Assembly: GCA_021324465.1 (NCBI GenBank) | Contig: JAJPJB010000069.1 | Span: 62,001 to 126,000 of the forward strand | DNA: 64,000 bases | Reading direction: 5' to 3' | From: Hyphomicrobiaceae bacterium | Lineage (GTDB): Bacteria > Pseudomonadota > Alphaproteobacteria > Rhizobiales > Xanthobacteraceae | Part shown: piece after piece, positions 25,172 through 33,658 of the stretch | Layout: each line of letters begins with the position of its first letter | How positions within the stretch are numbered: position 1 is the stretch's first letter | The notes under the pieces: generated by a model | What the model was told of the DNA's origin: nothing | Seen by the model: the letters and a program-made list of their open reading frames with translations, nothing else | Database searches by the model: none | Made by a program: the position numbers and the translations under genes

Positions 25172-26188
25172 ATGACTGATCCCGATTTCGTCATTCCGAT
25201 TCGCGAGCCCGAGCAGACCGGGCTCGATGACACGGTTCTGCCGTTCGCCGTCAAGGCGCTCGATGTGCGCGGCCGCATCGTGCGGCTGGGCGCAGCCGTC
25301 GATACCATTTTGGCGAGCCACGATTACCCAGCCCCTGTCGCAAAGCTATTGGGCGAGGCCATCGTGCTCACCATCATGCTTGGCTCCAGCCTGAAGTTCG
25401 AGGGCCGCTTCATTCTGCAGACGCAAAGCGACGGTCCCGTACGCATGCTGGTGGTTGATTTCGCTTCGCCCGGCAGGGTGCGGGCCTGTGCGCGGTACGA
25501 TGCCGCGCGCGTTGCGGCGGCCATCGCCGCCGGCGAGGCGGCGCCCGGAAAATTGCTTGGTCACGGCCATCTCGCCATGACCATCGATCAGGGGCCGGAA
25601 ATGAGCCGCTATCAGGGGCTTGTGGCGCTCAGCGGCGGTGATCTCGAGCAGGCAGCGCATGAATATTTTGCCCGCTCCGAGCAGATCCCGACCCGGCTGC
25701 GGCTTGCCGTTGCCGAAGAGTTCCGCGTTGGCCAAAACGGTGCCCGGCGACATTGGCGTGCCGGCGGCATATTGCTTCAATTTCTGCCCAGCTCGATTGA
25801 ACGTGCACGGCAAGCGGACCTCGATCCCGGTGATGCTCCACCGGGTACCACGCCGCACGTGGTGCCGGTGGACGAGGCTTGGATCGAGGGCCGGACGCTG
25901 ATCGACACTGTCGATGACCTCGAATTGCTGGATCCCGACTTGTCGAGCGAGCGGCTCGCCTATCGGCTGTTTCACGAACGCGGCGTGCGCGTGTTTCGCA
26001 CTGCGCCGATAACTGCGCAATGTTCGTGCTCGCGCCGCAGCGTGGAAAATATGCTGCGCAGTTTCTCGCAAGCTGACCGCGACGACATGGTCGAGGACGG
26101 TCAGATCACCGTCACCTGCGAATTCTGCAGCTCGACCTATATATTTGCGCCAAGCGAGGTGGCCGCGCCGCCGTCGGCAGCCACCTGA
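25172..26188 (+). CDS. hslO: Hsp33 redox-regulated chaperonin
   Basis: A 338-residue Hsp33. Cytoplasmic holdase activated when oxidation releases zinc from four cysteines; these are seen as C-x-C (QCSCSRR) and C-x2-C (CEFCSST) separated by about 30 residues. The N-terminal domain (LGEAIVLTIMLGSSLKFEGRF, LRVDFA-like strand) is complete. ATG 25172 (MTDPDFV) is preferred over the TTG at 25163. Follows argF by 171 bases, a typical order in this group. Confidence 0.92.
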   Translation: MTDPDFVIPIREPEQTGLDDTVLPFAVKALDVRGRIVRLGAAVDTILASHDYPAPVAKLLGEAIVLTIMLGSSLKFEGRFILQTQSDGPVRMLVVDFASPGRVRACARYDAARVAAAIAAGEAAPGKLLGHGHLAMTIDQGPEMSRYQGLVALSGGDLEQAAHEYFARSEQIPTRLRLAVAEEFRVGQNGARRHWRAGGILLQFLPSSIERARQADLDPGDAPPGTTPHVVPVDEAWIEGRTLIDTVDDLELLDPDLSSERLAYRLFHERGVRVFRTAPITAQCSCSRRSVENMLRSFSQADRDDMVEDGQITVTCEFCSSTYIFAPSEVAAPPSAAT

Positions 26189-26753
26189 TCCCTGGATTTG
26201 ATCGCTAAACCTTGCCGCGAAGTTCGCAGATACGGACCGCGCACGTGTTGCACAAGCTTGTCCGGGAACGCGGGATCAAGTTCGGCCCAGCATAGCTGGC
26301 CGCTCGACCGTGCCGGTCACGTCGTTCGCGTTATCATGTGAGACGGCGCGGACGCACTTCGCGCCGCCCGCGACCGCCATTGCCGGGGGACAATCTGACG
26401 CATGAATGCTGGGCCGATGCGTCGCAGCATCATTTCTCAAGTATCTTCTTAAGTATATGAAATCATCCAATAAAATAGAAGATACCGCAGCGCAATAGAT
26501 TGTCCCGCAGGGGCAATGCGCTATTTCCGGAACGGTTGCCGCGAGATCGACCCCGCATATGCAGGGGCGAGCGGCGACCGATGGAGGCTCTTGTGATCGC
26601 GACGATAATGACCGCGACCGCGGCGTGCACGCGCAGGTTCCGGGGACCAACATCGAGATCGGGCGCTGATCGCACGCCGGTAAGCCGAGCTTGCTTGGCG
26701 CTTTGCTACGAGCGCGGTCGAGCCGCGCTTTTAGCGTCCCAATGTTGCTTCGG
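26189..26753. other. 565-base noncoding stretch with a low-GC core
   Basis: No reading frame here has convincing composition. Between about 26425 and 26500 the sequence becomes clearly AT-rich (CTTAAGTATATGAAATCATCCAATAAAA-like, unlike anything around it), then comes ATTGTCCCGCAGGGGCAAT, an inverted repeat (26498-26516). A variant of the same arms, ATTGCCGGGGGACAAT, occurs near 26378. It could hold promoters or a remnant of inserted DNA. Confidence 0.4.
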
Positions 26754-27146
26754 TCAGTTCAAGGTGCGCTTGGTTTCCACACTGTCGAGCGAGAAAGCGG
26801 GTACCTCTATCTCAAAATGCTCGCCGCTCGCGCTCACCATGCCGTAGGTGCCGGCCATGAAGCCCGACGGCGTCTGCAGCGGCACGCCGCTCGTGTATTC
26901 GAATGCTTCGCCGGCCTTGAGCACCGGCTCTTCACCGACGACGCCGGCGCCACGCACCTCTTGGTGGCGGCCATGAGCGTCGGTAATGCGCCAGTAACGG
27001 GTCTTCAGCTGCACCGTCTCGGTTCCGTTATTGGTGATCGAAATTGTATAGGCCCAGAAAAAATAATTGTTCTCCGGCGATGATCGGTCGGCAACAAAGC
27101 GCGGCGTCACCACGACTTCGATTCCGCGGGTTACGGCGCGATACAT
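26754..27146 (-). CDS. apaG: ApaG protein
   Basis: A 130-residue fibronectin-III-like domain protein of the ApaG family, historically called a Co2+/Mg2+ efflux protein though its true role is unclear. It has the start MYRAVTRGIEVVVTPRF, YFFWAYTISITNNG, TRYWRITDAHG, and the GxGVVGEEPVLKAGEAFEYTSG core. Start 27146 has GAGGGAG 10 bases upstream; upstream extension to 27287 has no match. Divergent from opgC. Confidence 0.9.
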   Translation of the reverse strand: MYRAVTRGIEVVVTPRFVADRSSPENNYFFWAYTISITNNGTETVQLKTRYWRITDAHGRHQEVRGAGVVGEEPVLKAGEAFEYTSGVPLQTPSGFMAGTYGMVSASGEHFEIEVPAFSLDSVETKRTLN

Positions 27147-27427
27147 CCGGCGGCTCCCTCGAACAGTCGGTTTTCGGTTCGCCTCGCCGCTTGCCGTGCT
27201 CATGCCGGTTCCGGCGGTTCGGCGCGGTAATAATTGCCGATTCCACGCAAAAGTGAATAAGCTCACTGGCCGTGGTGCAATAACCATGCGGGGAGGCTTT
27301 CTCCCTGTTCAAACTGCCGGGCAAGAGGTCGCGTGCGCTAGTGCCAAATGGTGTATTTCGTCGCCCTTTGTTCCGAGGAATGGCCCGCGCTGCCGCGCTA
27401 GCGCAGCCGAGAACCATCGCAGAACCG

Positions 27428-28618
27428 ATGCTGGTGAAGCCCGTTGCCATGGGAGCCTCCGTTGCGGCCACGGTCGAGCGCGATCTGCGTCTTGACCTGT
27501 TTCGCGGCGTCGCCCTGTGGTTGATCTTTCTCGACCACATTCCCTCCAACGTTTTGAACTGGTTCACCATCCGCAATTACGGCTTTTCCGACGCGACCGA
27601 AATTTTCATTTTCATCTCCGGCTATACGGCGGCCTTCGTTTATGGACGCGCCATGCGCGAACGCGGCGTCGTCATTGCGAGCGCGCGCGTATTGCGGCGG
27701 GCCTGGCAAATCTATGTGGCGCATATTTTTCTGTTCACCATCTTCATGGCGGAAATTGCCTATGTGGCGGCCACTTTCGATAACCCGCTCTATGCCGAGG
27801 AAATGAACATCCTCGACTTCCTCAAGCAGCCCGACGTCACGATTTTCCAGGCGCTGTTGTTGAAATTCAAACCGGTCAATATGGACGTCTTGCCGCTCTA
27901 CATCGTGTTGCTTCTGCTGTTCCCGCCGATGCTGTGGCTGCTGCTGCGCCAGCCGGCGTTTGCGCTCGCCGGCTCGGCATTCGTCTACGTGCTGGCCTGG
28001 AATTTCGACTGGAATCTTCCGGCCTTTCCCAATGGGGTGTGGTTCTTCAATCCGTTCGCCTGGCAGCTCTTGTTCGTGTTCGGCGCCTGGTGCGCGCTCG
28101 GCGGGGCGCAGCGTCTGACAGGTGTCTTGCGCTCGCCCTATGTGCTCGGGCTGGCGATTGCTTATCTGCTGTTCGCCTTCCTCATCACCCTCACCTGGTA
28201 TATCGAGCCGCTGCAGCGCTTCGTGCCGCAATGGCTCAGCGATTGGATGTATCCGATCGACAAGACCAATCTCGACGTGCTGCGCTTCGCGCATTTTCTG
28301 GCGCTGGCTGCGGTGACGGTGCGCTTCATCCCGCGCGATTGGCCTGGACTGAAATCACCGTTCTTGCAACCGGCCATTCGTTGCGGCCAGCATTCGCTGG
28401 AAATTTTTTGCCTCGGCGTGTTCTTGGCGTTTGCCGGGCAGTTCATAATCAGCGAGTGGTCGGGCGGTCCCCTGGTACAGACGCTTATTAGCTTTACCGG
28501 CATTCTAATAATGATTGCGACCGCATATCTGATATCGTGGTACAAACGCATAGAAGGGCGAAGCCCCACATCGCGCGTCAAAGCGCCGGACGCGGACCTC
28601 GCGGGAGGCGGGGCATGA
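27428..28618 (+). CDS. opgC: OpgC-like glucan-modifying membrane acyltransferase
   Basis: About 396 residues with around ten hydrophobic helices. The N-terminal ERDLRLDLFRGVALWLIFLDH followed by NYGFSDATEIFIFISGYTAAF is the signature of OpgC, which adds succinyl groups to osmoregulated periplasmic glucans (OPGs) from the cytoplasmic side. The start is uncertain: GTG 27341, ATG 27380, 27428 and 27449 are all in frame and none has a good ribosome site. It overlaps the next gene by four bases (ATGA), which makes a three-gene unit with two SGNH-family hydrolases. No opgG/opgH gene is in the window. Confidence 0.85.
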   Translation: MLVKPVAMGASVAATVERDLRLDLFRGVALWLIFLDHIPSNVLNWFTIRNYGFSDATEIFIFISGYTAAFVYGRAMRERGVVIASARVLRRAWQIYVAHIFLFTIFMAEIAYVAATFDNPLYAEEMNILDFLKQPDVTIFQALLLKFKPVNMDVLPLYIVLLLLFPPMLWLLLRQPAFALAGSAFVYVLAWNFDWNLPAFPNGVWFFNPFAWQLLFVFGAWCALGGAQRLTGVLRSPYVLGLAIAYLLFAFLITLTWYIEPLQRFVPQWLSDWMYPIDKTNLDVLRFAHFLALAAVTVRFIPRDWPGLKSPFLQPAIRCGQHSLEIFCLGVFLAFAGQFIISEWSGGPLVQTLISFTGILIMIATAYLISWYKRIEGRSPTSRVKAPDADLAGGGA

Positions 28619-29400
28619 GATCGTTTGTTACCTGTCCTGCCGCGATTGCGCTGGTCGGCGCCTCGCTGATTGCCGCCTTCGGCAGTGCAGCACGGGCCGA
28701 TCCGCCGGCGGCGGAGGAATGCGAGGTGCCGCCGTCATTGATCGAAGCTGACGTCGATCTCTCCCATGTCTTGGCACAGGTCAAAGACAAGCACCGGCTC
28801 GACATCAGCGTTATCGGTACGGGCTCCTCGTCGATATCAGGACCGGACGGCGCGCATTACGCCTATCCGGCGCAGCTTGGCGATATTTTAAAACAGCAGC
28901 TGCCCGGGATCGAGGTGAGGGTCACCGCGCATGTGCAGCCGCGAGCGACCACGGCGACCATGGTCTTGGGACTTGCGAGGATTCTCGCCGACGACAAGCC
29001 CGTGCTTGCGATCTGGCAGACCGGCACGACGGATGCGATGAATGGCGTCGAGCCGGAAGATTTTCGCGGAAGCCTCAACGAGGGCGTCGCCGCCATGCAG
29101 GCCGCCAATGCCGAGGTCATTCTCATGAACATGCAATACAGCCCGCGCACCGAATCGATGCTCGATGTTTCGCCCTATGCGGATGTGATGCGCTGGGTGG
29201 CACAGCAGCACGGCGTGCTGCTGTTTGATCGTTTAGCAATCATGCACTATTGGAACGATGTCGGGACCTTCGACCTCTATACCGCCACCAAGAAATATGA
29301 TATGGCCCGACGTGTTCATGAGTGCATTGCCCGGGCTTTGGCGTCACAAATCATAAGCGCTGCTCATCTTGACGCCGTAAGAATGCAAACGACGCGTTGA
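28615..29400 (+). CDS. Exported SGNH/GDSL-family protein, apparently lacking its catalytic D-x2-H
   Basis: A 261-residue exported protein: signal peptide MRSFVTCPAAIALVGASLIAAFGSAARA, then an SGNH fold with block I VIGTGSSS (68-73), block III GTTD (137-140). In its paralogue next door block V is DHLH; here the sequence runs IMHYWNDVGTFDLYTATKKYDMARRVHECIARALA with no D-x2-H, as if about 8 residues were lost. So it is probably an inactive partner or acts by a different residue set. Starts inside the end of opgC (ATGA); the next gene starts directly after its stop. I infer a periplasmic role in glucan acyl modification. Confidence 0.75.
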   Translation: MRSFVTCPAAIALVGASLIAAFGSAARADPPAAEECEVPPSLIEADVDLSHVLAQVKDKHRLDISVIGTGSSSISGPDGAHYAYPAQLGDILKQQLPGIEVRVTAHVQPRATTATMVLGLARILADDKPVLAIWQTGTTDAMNGVEPEDFRGSLNEGVAAMQAANAEVILMNMQYSPRTESMLDVSPYADVMRWVAQQHGVLLFDRLAIMHYWNDVGTFDLYTATKKYDMARRVHECIARALASQIISAAHLDAVRMQTTR

Positions 29401-30432
29401 ATGTCTCCAAACAAACAAACAAAAAGTGCCTGCTTGAGGCGGGCCGCGGCGGCCGCGGCGCTTGTTGCAATGCACACCGCTGGACTGCAGAGCCCGGCGA
29501 TTGCGCAGGTCCAACCACCTGCGCATTTTGTCGCACCTGAACTGCCGCCCGATGCAGGCCTTGAATTCACATTGGCCGCCGCGCCGGCCGGGACGCCCAC
29601 GCCGGTCCGCGCTGTGGTTGGCTCGCCCGCGCGCCCGGCGGCACCTGAAATTGCCAAGCCAAACCCGGTGCCGCCGCCGGCTGTAGCGGCTGCCGAGCCG
29701 GCGGTCGCCTGCAGCGCGCCCGCACAATATACGCATTTCGACCGTCCGCTTTTGCACACGATGCGACGGCTTGCGAGCAGCGCGCCACTGACCGTCGTTG
29801 CCATCGGCTCGTCATCCACCGCGGGCGCCGGCGCCAGTTCAACCGCCGCCAATTATCCAAGCCAGCTCGCCGTCGACTTGCGGGAGCGATTTCCCGGCCA
29901 TGACATCATCGTCATCAATCGCGGCGTCAACGGCGAAGAGACCAACCAGATGATGGCGCGGTTTACGGCCGACGTCGGCGCGCAGCACCCGCAGCTCGTG
30001 CTGTGGCAGGTCGGTACCAATTCGGTTTTGCGCGATCGTTCACTGCCGATGCATTCCGCGCTGCTGCATGAAGGCATCGAGGAGCTCAAAGCGCTCGATG
30101 CCGACGTCGTTTTGATGGACTTGCAATACGCCCCTGCCGTGGTTGCCAAGTCGGAGACCGACGACATGGTCGAACAGATCGCGCTTGCCGCCAAGGTCGA
30201 GAATGTCGATTTGTTTCCGCGCTTCGCAATCATGCGCAACTGGTACCAAGCGCAGCACCTCGCATTCGATACATTCGTGGCGCCCGATCACTTGCACATG
30301 AACGACTGGAGTTACGGCTGCGTGGCCAAGCTTCTCGCCAGCGCTATCGCTGAGGCGGCCACGCGTCCGATCACATCGGCGGCGGTGCATCCGGCGCTGA
30401 TGTCCGCGCCCGCCAGCGGGCGCGCGCAGTAA
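29401..30432 (+). CDS. Exported SGNH/GDSL-family hydrolase or acyltransferase
   Basis: A 343-residue exported protein beginning at the base after the previous stop. An N-terminal signal is followed by a Pro/Ala-rich linker of about 65 residues (40-105), then a complete SGNH domain: block I AIGSSSTAGAG (nucleophile S near 137-138), block II RGVNGEE (G at 174-177), block III GTNS (205-208), and block V D296-H-L-H299. Paralogous to the preceding gene across the domain, with shared phrases such as LWQVGTN/IWQTGTT and LQYAP/MQYSP. Probably an acyl esterase or transferase acting on periplasmic glucans modified by OpgC. Confidence 0.8.
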   Translation: MSPNKQTKSACLRRAAAAAALVAMHTAGLQSPAIAQVQPPAHFVAPELPPDAGLEFTLAAAPAGTPTPVRAVVGSPARPAAPEIAKPNPVPPPAVAAAEPAVACSAPAQYTHFDRPLLHTMRRLASSAPLTVVAIGSSSTAGAGASSTAANYPSQLAVDLRERFPGHDIIVINRGVNGEETNQMMARFTADVGAQHPQLVLWQVGTNSVLRDRSLPMHSALLHEGIEELKALDADVVLMDLQYAPAVVAKSETDDMVEQIALAAKVENVDLFPRFAIMRNWYQAQHLAFDTFVAPDHLHMNDWSYGCVAKLLASAIAEAATRPITSAAVHPALMSAPASGRAQ

Positions 30433-30451
30433 ATCCTCGTACCGCGACCTG

Positions 30452-31642
30452 TCACGCCGCCTCGAGCGCGGCGAGCACATCTTCAACGATATCGTCGGGA
30501 TGTTCGAGCCCGGCCGAAACGCGGACCAAGCCGTCGCTGATGCCGAGCTCGGCACGCTGCGCCGGCGTGAGCCGCTGATGCGTGGTGGTCGCCGGATGAG
30601 TGATCAGGCTCTTGGCATCGCCGAGATTGTTGCTGATGCGGATGAGCTTCAAGGCATCCTGAAATCGAAACGCCGCCGGTTTGCCGCCCTTGATCTCAAA
30701 GGCGAGCAGGGTCGAGCCGCCGCGCATCTGCTTTCGTGCCACCGCGGCCTGCGGATGATCGGGCCGGCCGGGATAGATCAGGCGCGAGATTTTCGGATGC
30801 TCGGCGATCGCCACCGCAAGCGCCGCGGCATTGTCGGCCTGCCGCCGCACTCGTACCGCAAGCGTCTCCAGGCCCTTGAGCAGCACCCAGGCATTGAAGG
30901 GCGACATCGACGGACCGGTCTGGCGCAATAACACATGGACATGGTCCATGATGAATTTCCGCGAGGCGAGCACAATGCCGCCGAGACAGCGGCCTTGGCC
31001 GTCAATGTGTTTGGTCGCAGAATAGACAACGCAATCGGCGCCAAGCGCAAGCGGCGATTGAAACAGGGGCGTCGCAAAAACATTGTCGACCACGAGCGTC
31101 GCGCCGGCGGCATGGGCGATCCTTGCCACTTCGGCGATGTCGATGACCTCGAGCGCCGGATTGGTCGGGCTTTCGAGAAAGAACGTCTTGGTATTCGGCC
31201 GGACCGCTTCGCGCCAGGCGTCGAGATTGCAGCCATCGACCAGGGTCGAAGTAACGCCGAAGCGCGGCAGGTAATCCTCGACGATGTAGCGGCACGATCC
31301 GAACATCGCCTTCGAGGCGACGACATGATCGCCGGCTTTGACCTGGCCGACCAGCGCCAGCGTCACCGCGGCCATGCCGGTCGCGGTGGCGCGTGCGGCT
31401 TCGGCGCCCTCGAAGGCTGCCATCCGCCGCTCGAACATGTCGACGGTCGGATTGGCAAAACGCGAATATTGATAGCCGGGGTCCTCGCCCTTGAAGCGCG
31501 CCTCCGCTTGGGCCGCATTGTCATAGACATAGCCTTGCGTCAGATAAAGCGCCTCGGACGTCTCGCCGAAGGGCGAACGCAGCGTGCCCGCCTGCACCAG
31601 ACGGGTCTCGGGACGATAGATTTTTTTTGCGGACGCGGACAT
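30452..31642 (-). CDS. metZ: O-succinylhomoserine sulfhydrylase
   Basis: A 396-residue gamma-family PLP enzyme (Cys/Met metabolism). It makes homocysteine directly from O-succinylhomoserine and sulfide. PLP lysine K211 in YSATKHIDGQGR; phosphate-binding GMAAVTLAL, and the tyrosine/arginine loop QYSRFANPTVDMFERR. Compared with MetB it has the GQGRCLGGIVL strand typical of MetZ. GAGGAGGG precedes ATG 31642. A SAM-II riboswitch with terminator lies in its leader, so expression should fall when S-adenosylmethionine is abundant. Confidence 0.93.
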   Translation of the reverse strand: MSASAKKIYRPETRLVQAGTLRSPFGETSEALYLTQGYVYDNAAQAEARFKGEDPGYQYSRFANPTVDMFERRMAAFEGAEAARATATGMAAVTLALVGQVKAGDHVVASKAMFGSCRYIVEDYLPRFGVTSTLVDGCNLDAWREAVRPNTKTFFLESPTNPALEVIDIAEVARIAHAAGATLVVDNVFATPLFQSPLALGADCVVYSATKHIDGQGRCLGGIVLASRKFIMDHVHVLLRQTGPSMSPFNAWVLLKGLETLAVRVRRQADNAAALAVAIAEHPKISRLIYPGRPDHPQAAVARKQMRGGSTLLAFEIKGGKPAAFRFQDALKLIRISNNLGDAKSLITHPATTTHQRLTPAQRAELGISDGLVRVSAGLEHPDDIVEDVLAALEAA

Positions 31643-31700
31643 GTGGCCCTCCTCAAGCCAGCCTTCTCAAAACGGCCCCCGGCCAACGAAAATATTGGCC

Positions 31701-31740
31701 AAAAGAAAACCCGGCCGGGAGGACAATCCTCAAGGCCGGG
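31701..31740 (-). terminator. Riboswitch-controlled intrinsic terminator before metZ
   Basis: Read on the minus strand: outer stem CCCGGCC (31740-31734) with GGCCGGG (31716-31710), inner stem GAGGA/TCCTC, then TTTTCTTTT (31709-31701). The 5' arm is complementary to GGCCGGG at 31757-31751, the 3' end of the SAM-II element, so a mutually exclusive antiterminator pairing is possible. A further hairpin GGCCAA-N8-TTGGCC (31681-31700) follows before the start codon. Confidence 0.85.
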
Positions 31741-31749
31741 CTCACACGT

Positions 31750-31812
31750 CCCCGGCCTTTTAGCGAATTGTTTTACGTGGCTGCAAGCCGGCCGGCTCAA
31801 ATGACCACGGGA
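31750..31812 (-). promoter_or_regulatory. SAM-II riboswitch
   Basis: On the minus strand, CCGTGGTCATTTGA ... CTTGCAGCCACGTAAAACA ... CGCTAAAAGGCC matches the conserved SAM-II (metA motif) core: P1 is CGTGG with CCACG, followed by the AAAACAA-N-CGCTAAAAGG pseudoknot strand. SAM-II is a known S-adenosylmethionine sensor of alphaproteobacterial met genes. Position directly upstream of the metZ terminator supports transcriptional attenuation. Confidence 0.85.
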
Positions 31813-31875
31813 TAAACGGCTGTATACGCCGTGAGCGTCTTTGCGTCAAACCGGCCGCCGGGTTAGATCGCTGCC

Positions 31876-32997
31876 GTGACGTTCGATCTCAAACCCTCAG
31901 CGCACGGCATTCTGCCCGACCGCCTGATCGCGGCGCTGGCCGAGGCGGGCGGGATTCGCTCGCGCTATCCTTTTGCGTCCGACCAGATCCAGCCGGCGAG
32001 CCTCGATCTTCGTCTCGGCGCGATCGCCTATCGCGTGCGCGCGAGTTTCTTGCCCGGCCCGGGCACGACGGTCGCCAAGCGCATCGCCGAATTGAAGCTG
32101 CACCAGTTTTCGCTCGCCGAGGGCGCGGTGCTGGAAACCGGGTGCGTCTATATCGTGCCGCTGATCGAAGAGCTTGCACTGCCGCCCGACATTGCGGCCG
32201 CCACCAATCCAAAAAGCTCGACCGGGCGGCTCGACGTGTTCACGCGTGTCATTGCCGACGAGACGCTCGGCTTCGATCGCATTGCCGCCGGTTATCACGG
32301 TCCGCTTTACGCGGAGATCAGTCCGAAGACCTTTCCTGTTCTGGTGCGCCAAGGCTCGCGGCTGTCGCAATTGCGACTGCGCCGCGGCGAAGCCGCGCTG
32401 GGCCCCGAAGCCTTGCGTGCGCTGCACGGGCGCGAGCAGCTGGTCGACCGGGCCGAAGCAGTGATGGGCGACGGCGTTGCCGTCAGCATCGATCTGTCCG
32501 GGCGGAGCGGTGGCAACGGCAATGGGAGCATCGTCGGCTATCGCGCCAAGCGTCACACAGCTGTCATCGAAGTTGAGCGGCGTGACGCTTATGAAATCGC
32601 CGATTTCTGGGAGCCGATCGCGGCGCGCGCCGACAAGAGCCTGATTCTTGATCCCGACGAGTTTTACATCCTGGCCTCCAACGAGGCGGTGCAAGTGCCG
32701 CCGGAGTATGCTGCAGAAATGGTGCCGTTCGATCCTCTGGTCGGCGAGTTCCGTGTCCACTATGCCGGCTTTTTCGATCCGGGCTTCGGCTATGCGGGCG
32801 CGGGAGGCTGCGGTTCGCGTGCGGTGCTGGAGGTGCGCTCGCGCGAAGTGCCGTTCATTCTCGAACATGCTCAGATTGTCGGGCGGCTGGTTTACGAGAA
32901 AATGCTGGCGCGGCCCGACCGGCTATATGGGACCGGCATTGGCTCGAACTACCAAGCGCAACGGCTGAAACTGTCCAAACACTTTCGTGGGGCGTGA
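31876..32997 (+). CDS. dcd: 2'-deoxycytidine 5'-triphosphate deaminase (long form)
   Basis: A 373-residue dCTP deaminase of the double-length alphaproteobacterial type; ordinary Dcd is about 190 residues. It forms dUTP from dCTP for thymidylate synthesis. Two related halves are seen: IQPASLDLRLGAIAYRVRA with a strand ending TNPKSSTGRLDVFTRVIADE in the first, and VPPEYAAEMVPFDPLVGEFRVHYAGFFDPGFGY in the second. The start is GTG 31876, only 64 bases from the divergent riboswitch, so the two promoters share this gap. Confidence 0.88.
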   Translation: MTFDLKPSAHGILPDRLIAALAEAGGIRSRYPFASDQIQPASLDLRLGAIAYRVRASFLPGPGTTVAKRIAELKLHQFSLAEGAVLETGCVYIVPLIEELALPPDIAAATNPKSSTGRLDVFTRVIADETLGFDRIAAGYHGPLYAEISPKTFPVLVRQGSRLSQLRLRRGEAALGPEALRALHGREQLVDRAEAVMGDGVAVSIDLSGRSGGNGNGSIVGYRAKRHTAVIEVERRDAYEIADFWEPIAARADKSLILDPDEFYILASNEAVQVPPEYAAEMVPFDPLVGEFRVHYAGFFDPGFGYAGAGGCGSRAVLEVRSREVPFILEHAQIVGRLVYEKMLARPDRLYGTGIGSNYQAQRLKLSKHFRGA

Positions 32998-33112
32998 TTT
33001 AGAAGGCCAGATGTTTTGAAACATGACGGCGTCCCATGAAGATTCCAGTGGCATTTCGCTTCTGGAAACGGTCTTCTGTGCGGGGGACGGCTGAGGATGA
33101 CGAGTTCGGCGC

Positions 33113-33655
33113 ATGAAGCGGCTACTGATGGTGGGCCTTGCCGTGCTGGTTTGGGCCGCGGCCGGTGGGCGCTTACCAACCTTTGCGCAATCCGGTTATG
33201 ACCGGCCCGGCGGCGACTATGCCAGCGCACCCGTGCCAAGCGGCGATCCATCCGTCTGTGCGACGCGCTGCGAACGCGACAAAAATTGCCGCGCGTGGAG
33301 CTTTTCCTATCCAGCCGGCGGCAGCCCGGCAATGTGTTACCTCAAGCGCGAGGTGGTCCCGCCGAAAGCGTCGAGCTGCTGCGTATCCGGCGTGCGCGGC
33401 GCCGGCGTGATCGAGCCGCAGGCCGGCGCGCTCGAATATTCGATCGATCGCTTTGGCGGCGACTACAAGTCATTCGAGACTCCGCCGGACCCGACGGGCA
33501 AAGCCTGTGCCGATGCCTGCCAAGCCGACAACAGATGCCGCGCCTGGACCTATCGCCGACCGGGCTATGGGACGGCCACCGCACGCTGCTATCTCAAGGA
33601 ATCGATCAAGCCGCCGCGCCGGCGGCCATGCTGCATCTCCGGCGTAGTGCGCTGA
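33113..33655 (+). CDS. Exported protein with two PAN domains
   Basis: A 180-residue exported protein: signal peptide ending FAQ (about residue 26), followed by two cysteine-rich PAN_4/Apple-type repeats, YDRPGGDYAS...CATRCERDKNCRAWSF...CYLKREVVPPKASSCCVSGV and YSIDRFGGDYKS...CADACQADNRCRAWTY...CYLKESIKPPRRRPCCISGV. The cysteines align between repeats and would form disulfides in the periplasm. PAN domains bind proteins or carbohydrates; the ligand is not known. Its stop lies 3 bases from the convergent lepB. Confidence 0.85.
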   Translation: MKRLLMVGLAVLVWAAAGGRLPTFAQSGYDRPGGDYASAPVPSGDPSVCATRCERDKNCRAWSFSYPAGGSPAMCYLKREVVPPKASSCCVSGVRGAGVIEPQAGALEYSIDRFGGDYKSFETPPDPTGKACADACQADNRCRAWTYRRPGYGTATARCYLKESIKPPRRRPCCISGVVR

Positions 33656-33658
33656 GCG

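Noticed and set aside
26276-26675. Open frames in the hslO-apaG gap on both strands
   Set aside because: Overlap one another in different frames, have odd composition including the AT-rich core, and no ribosome site or domain.
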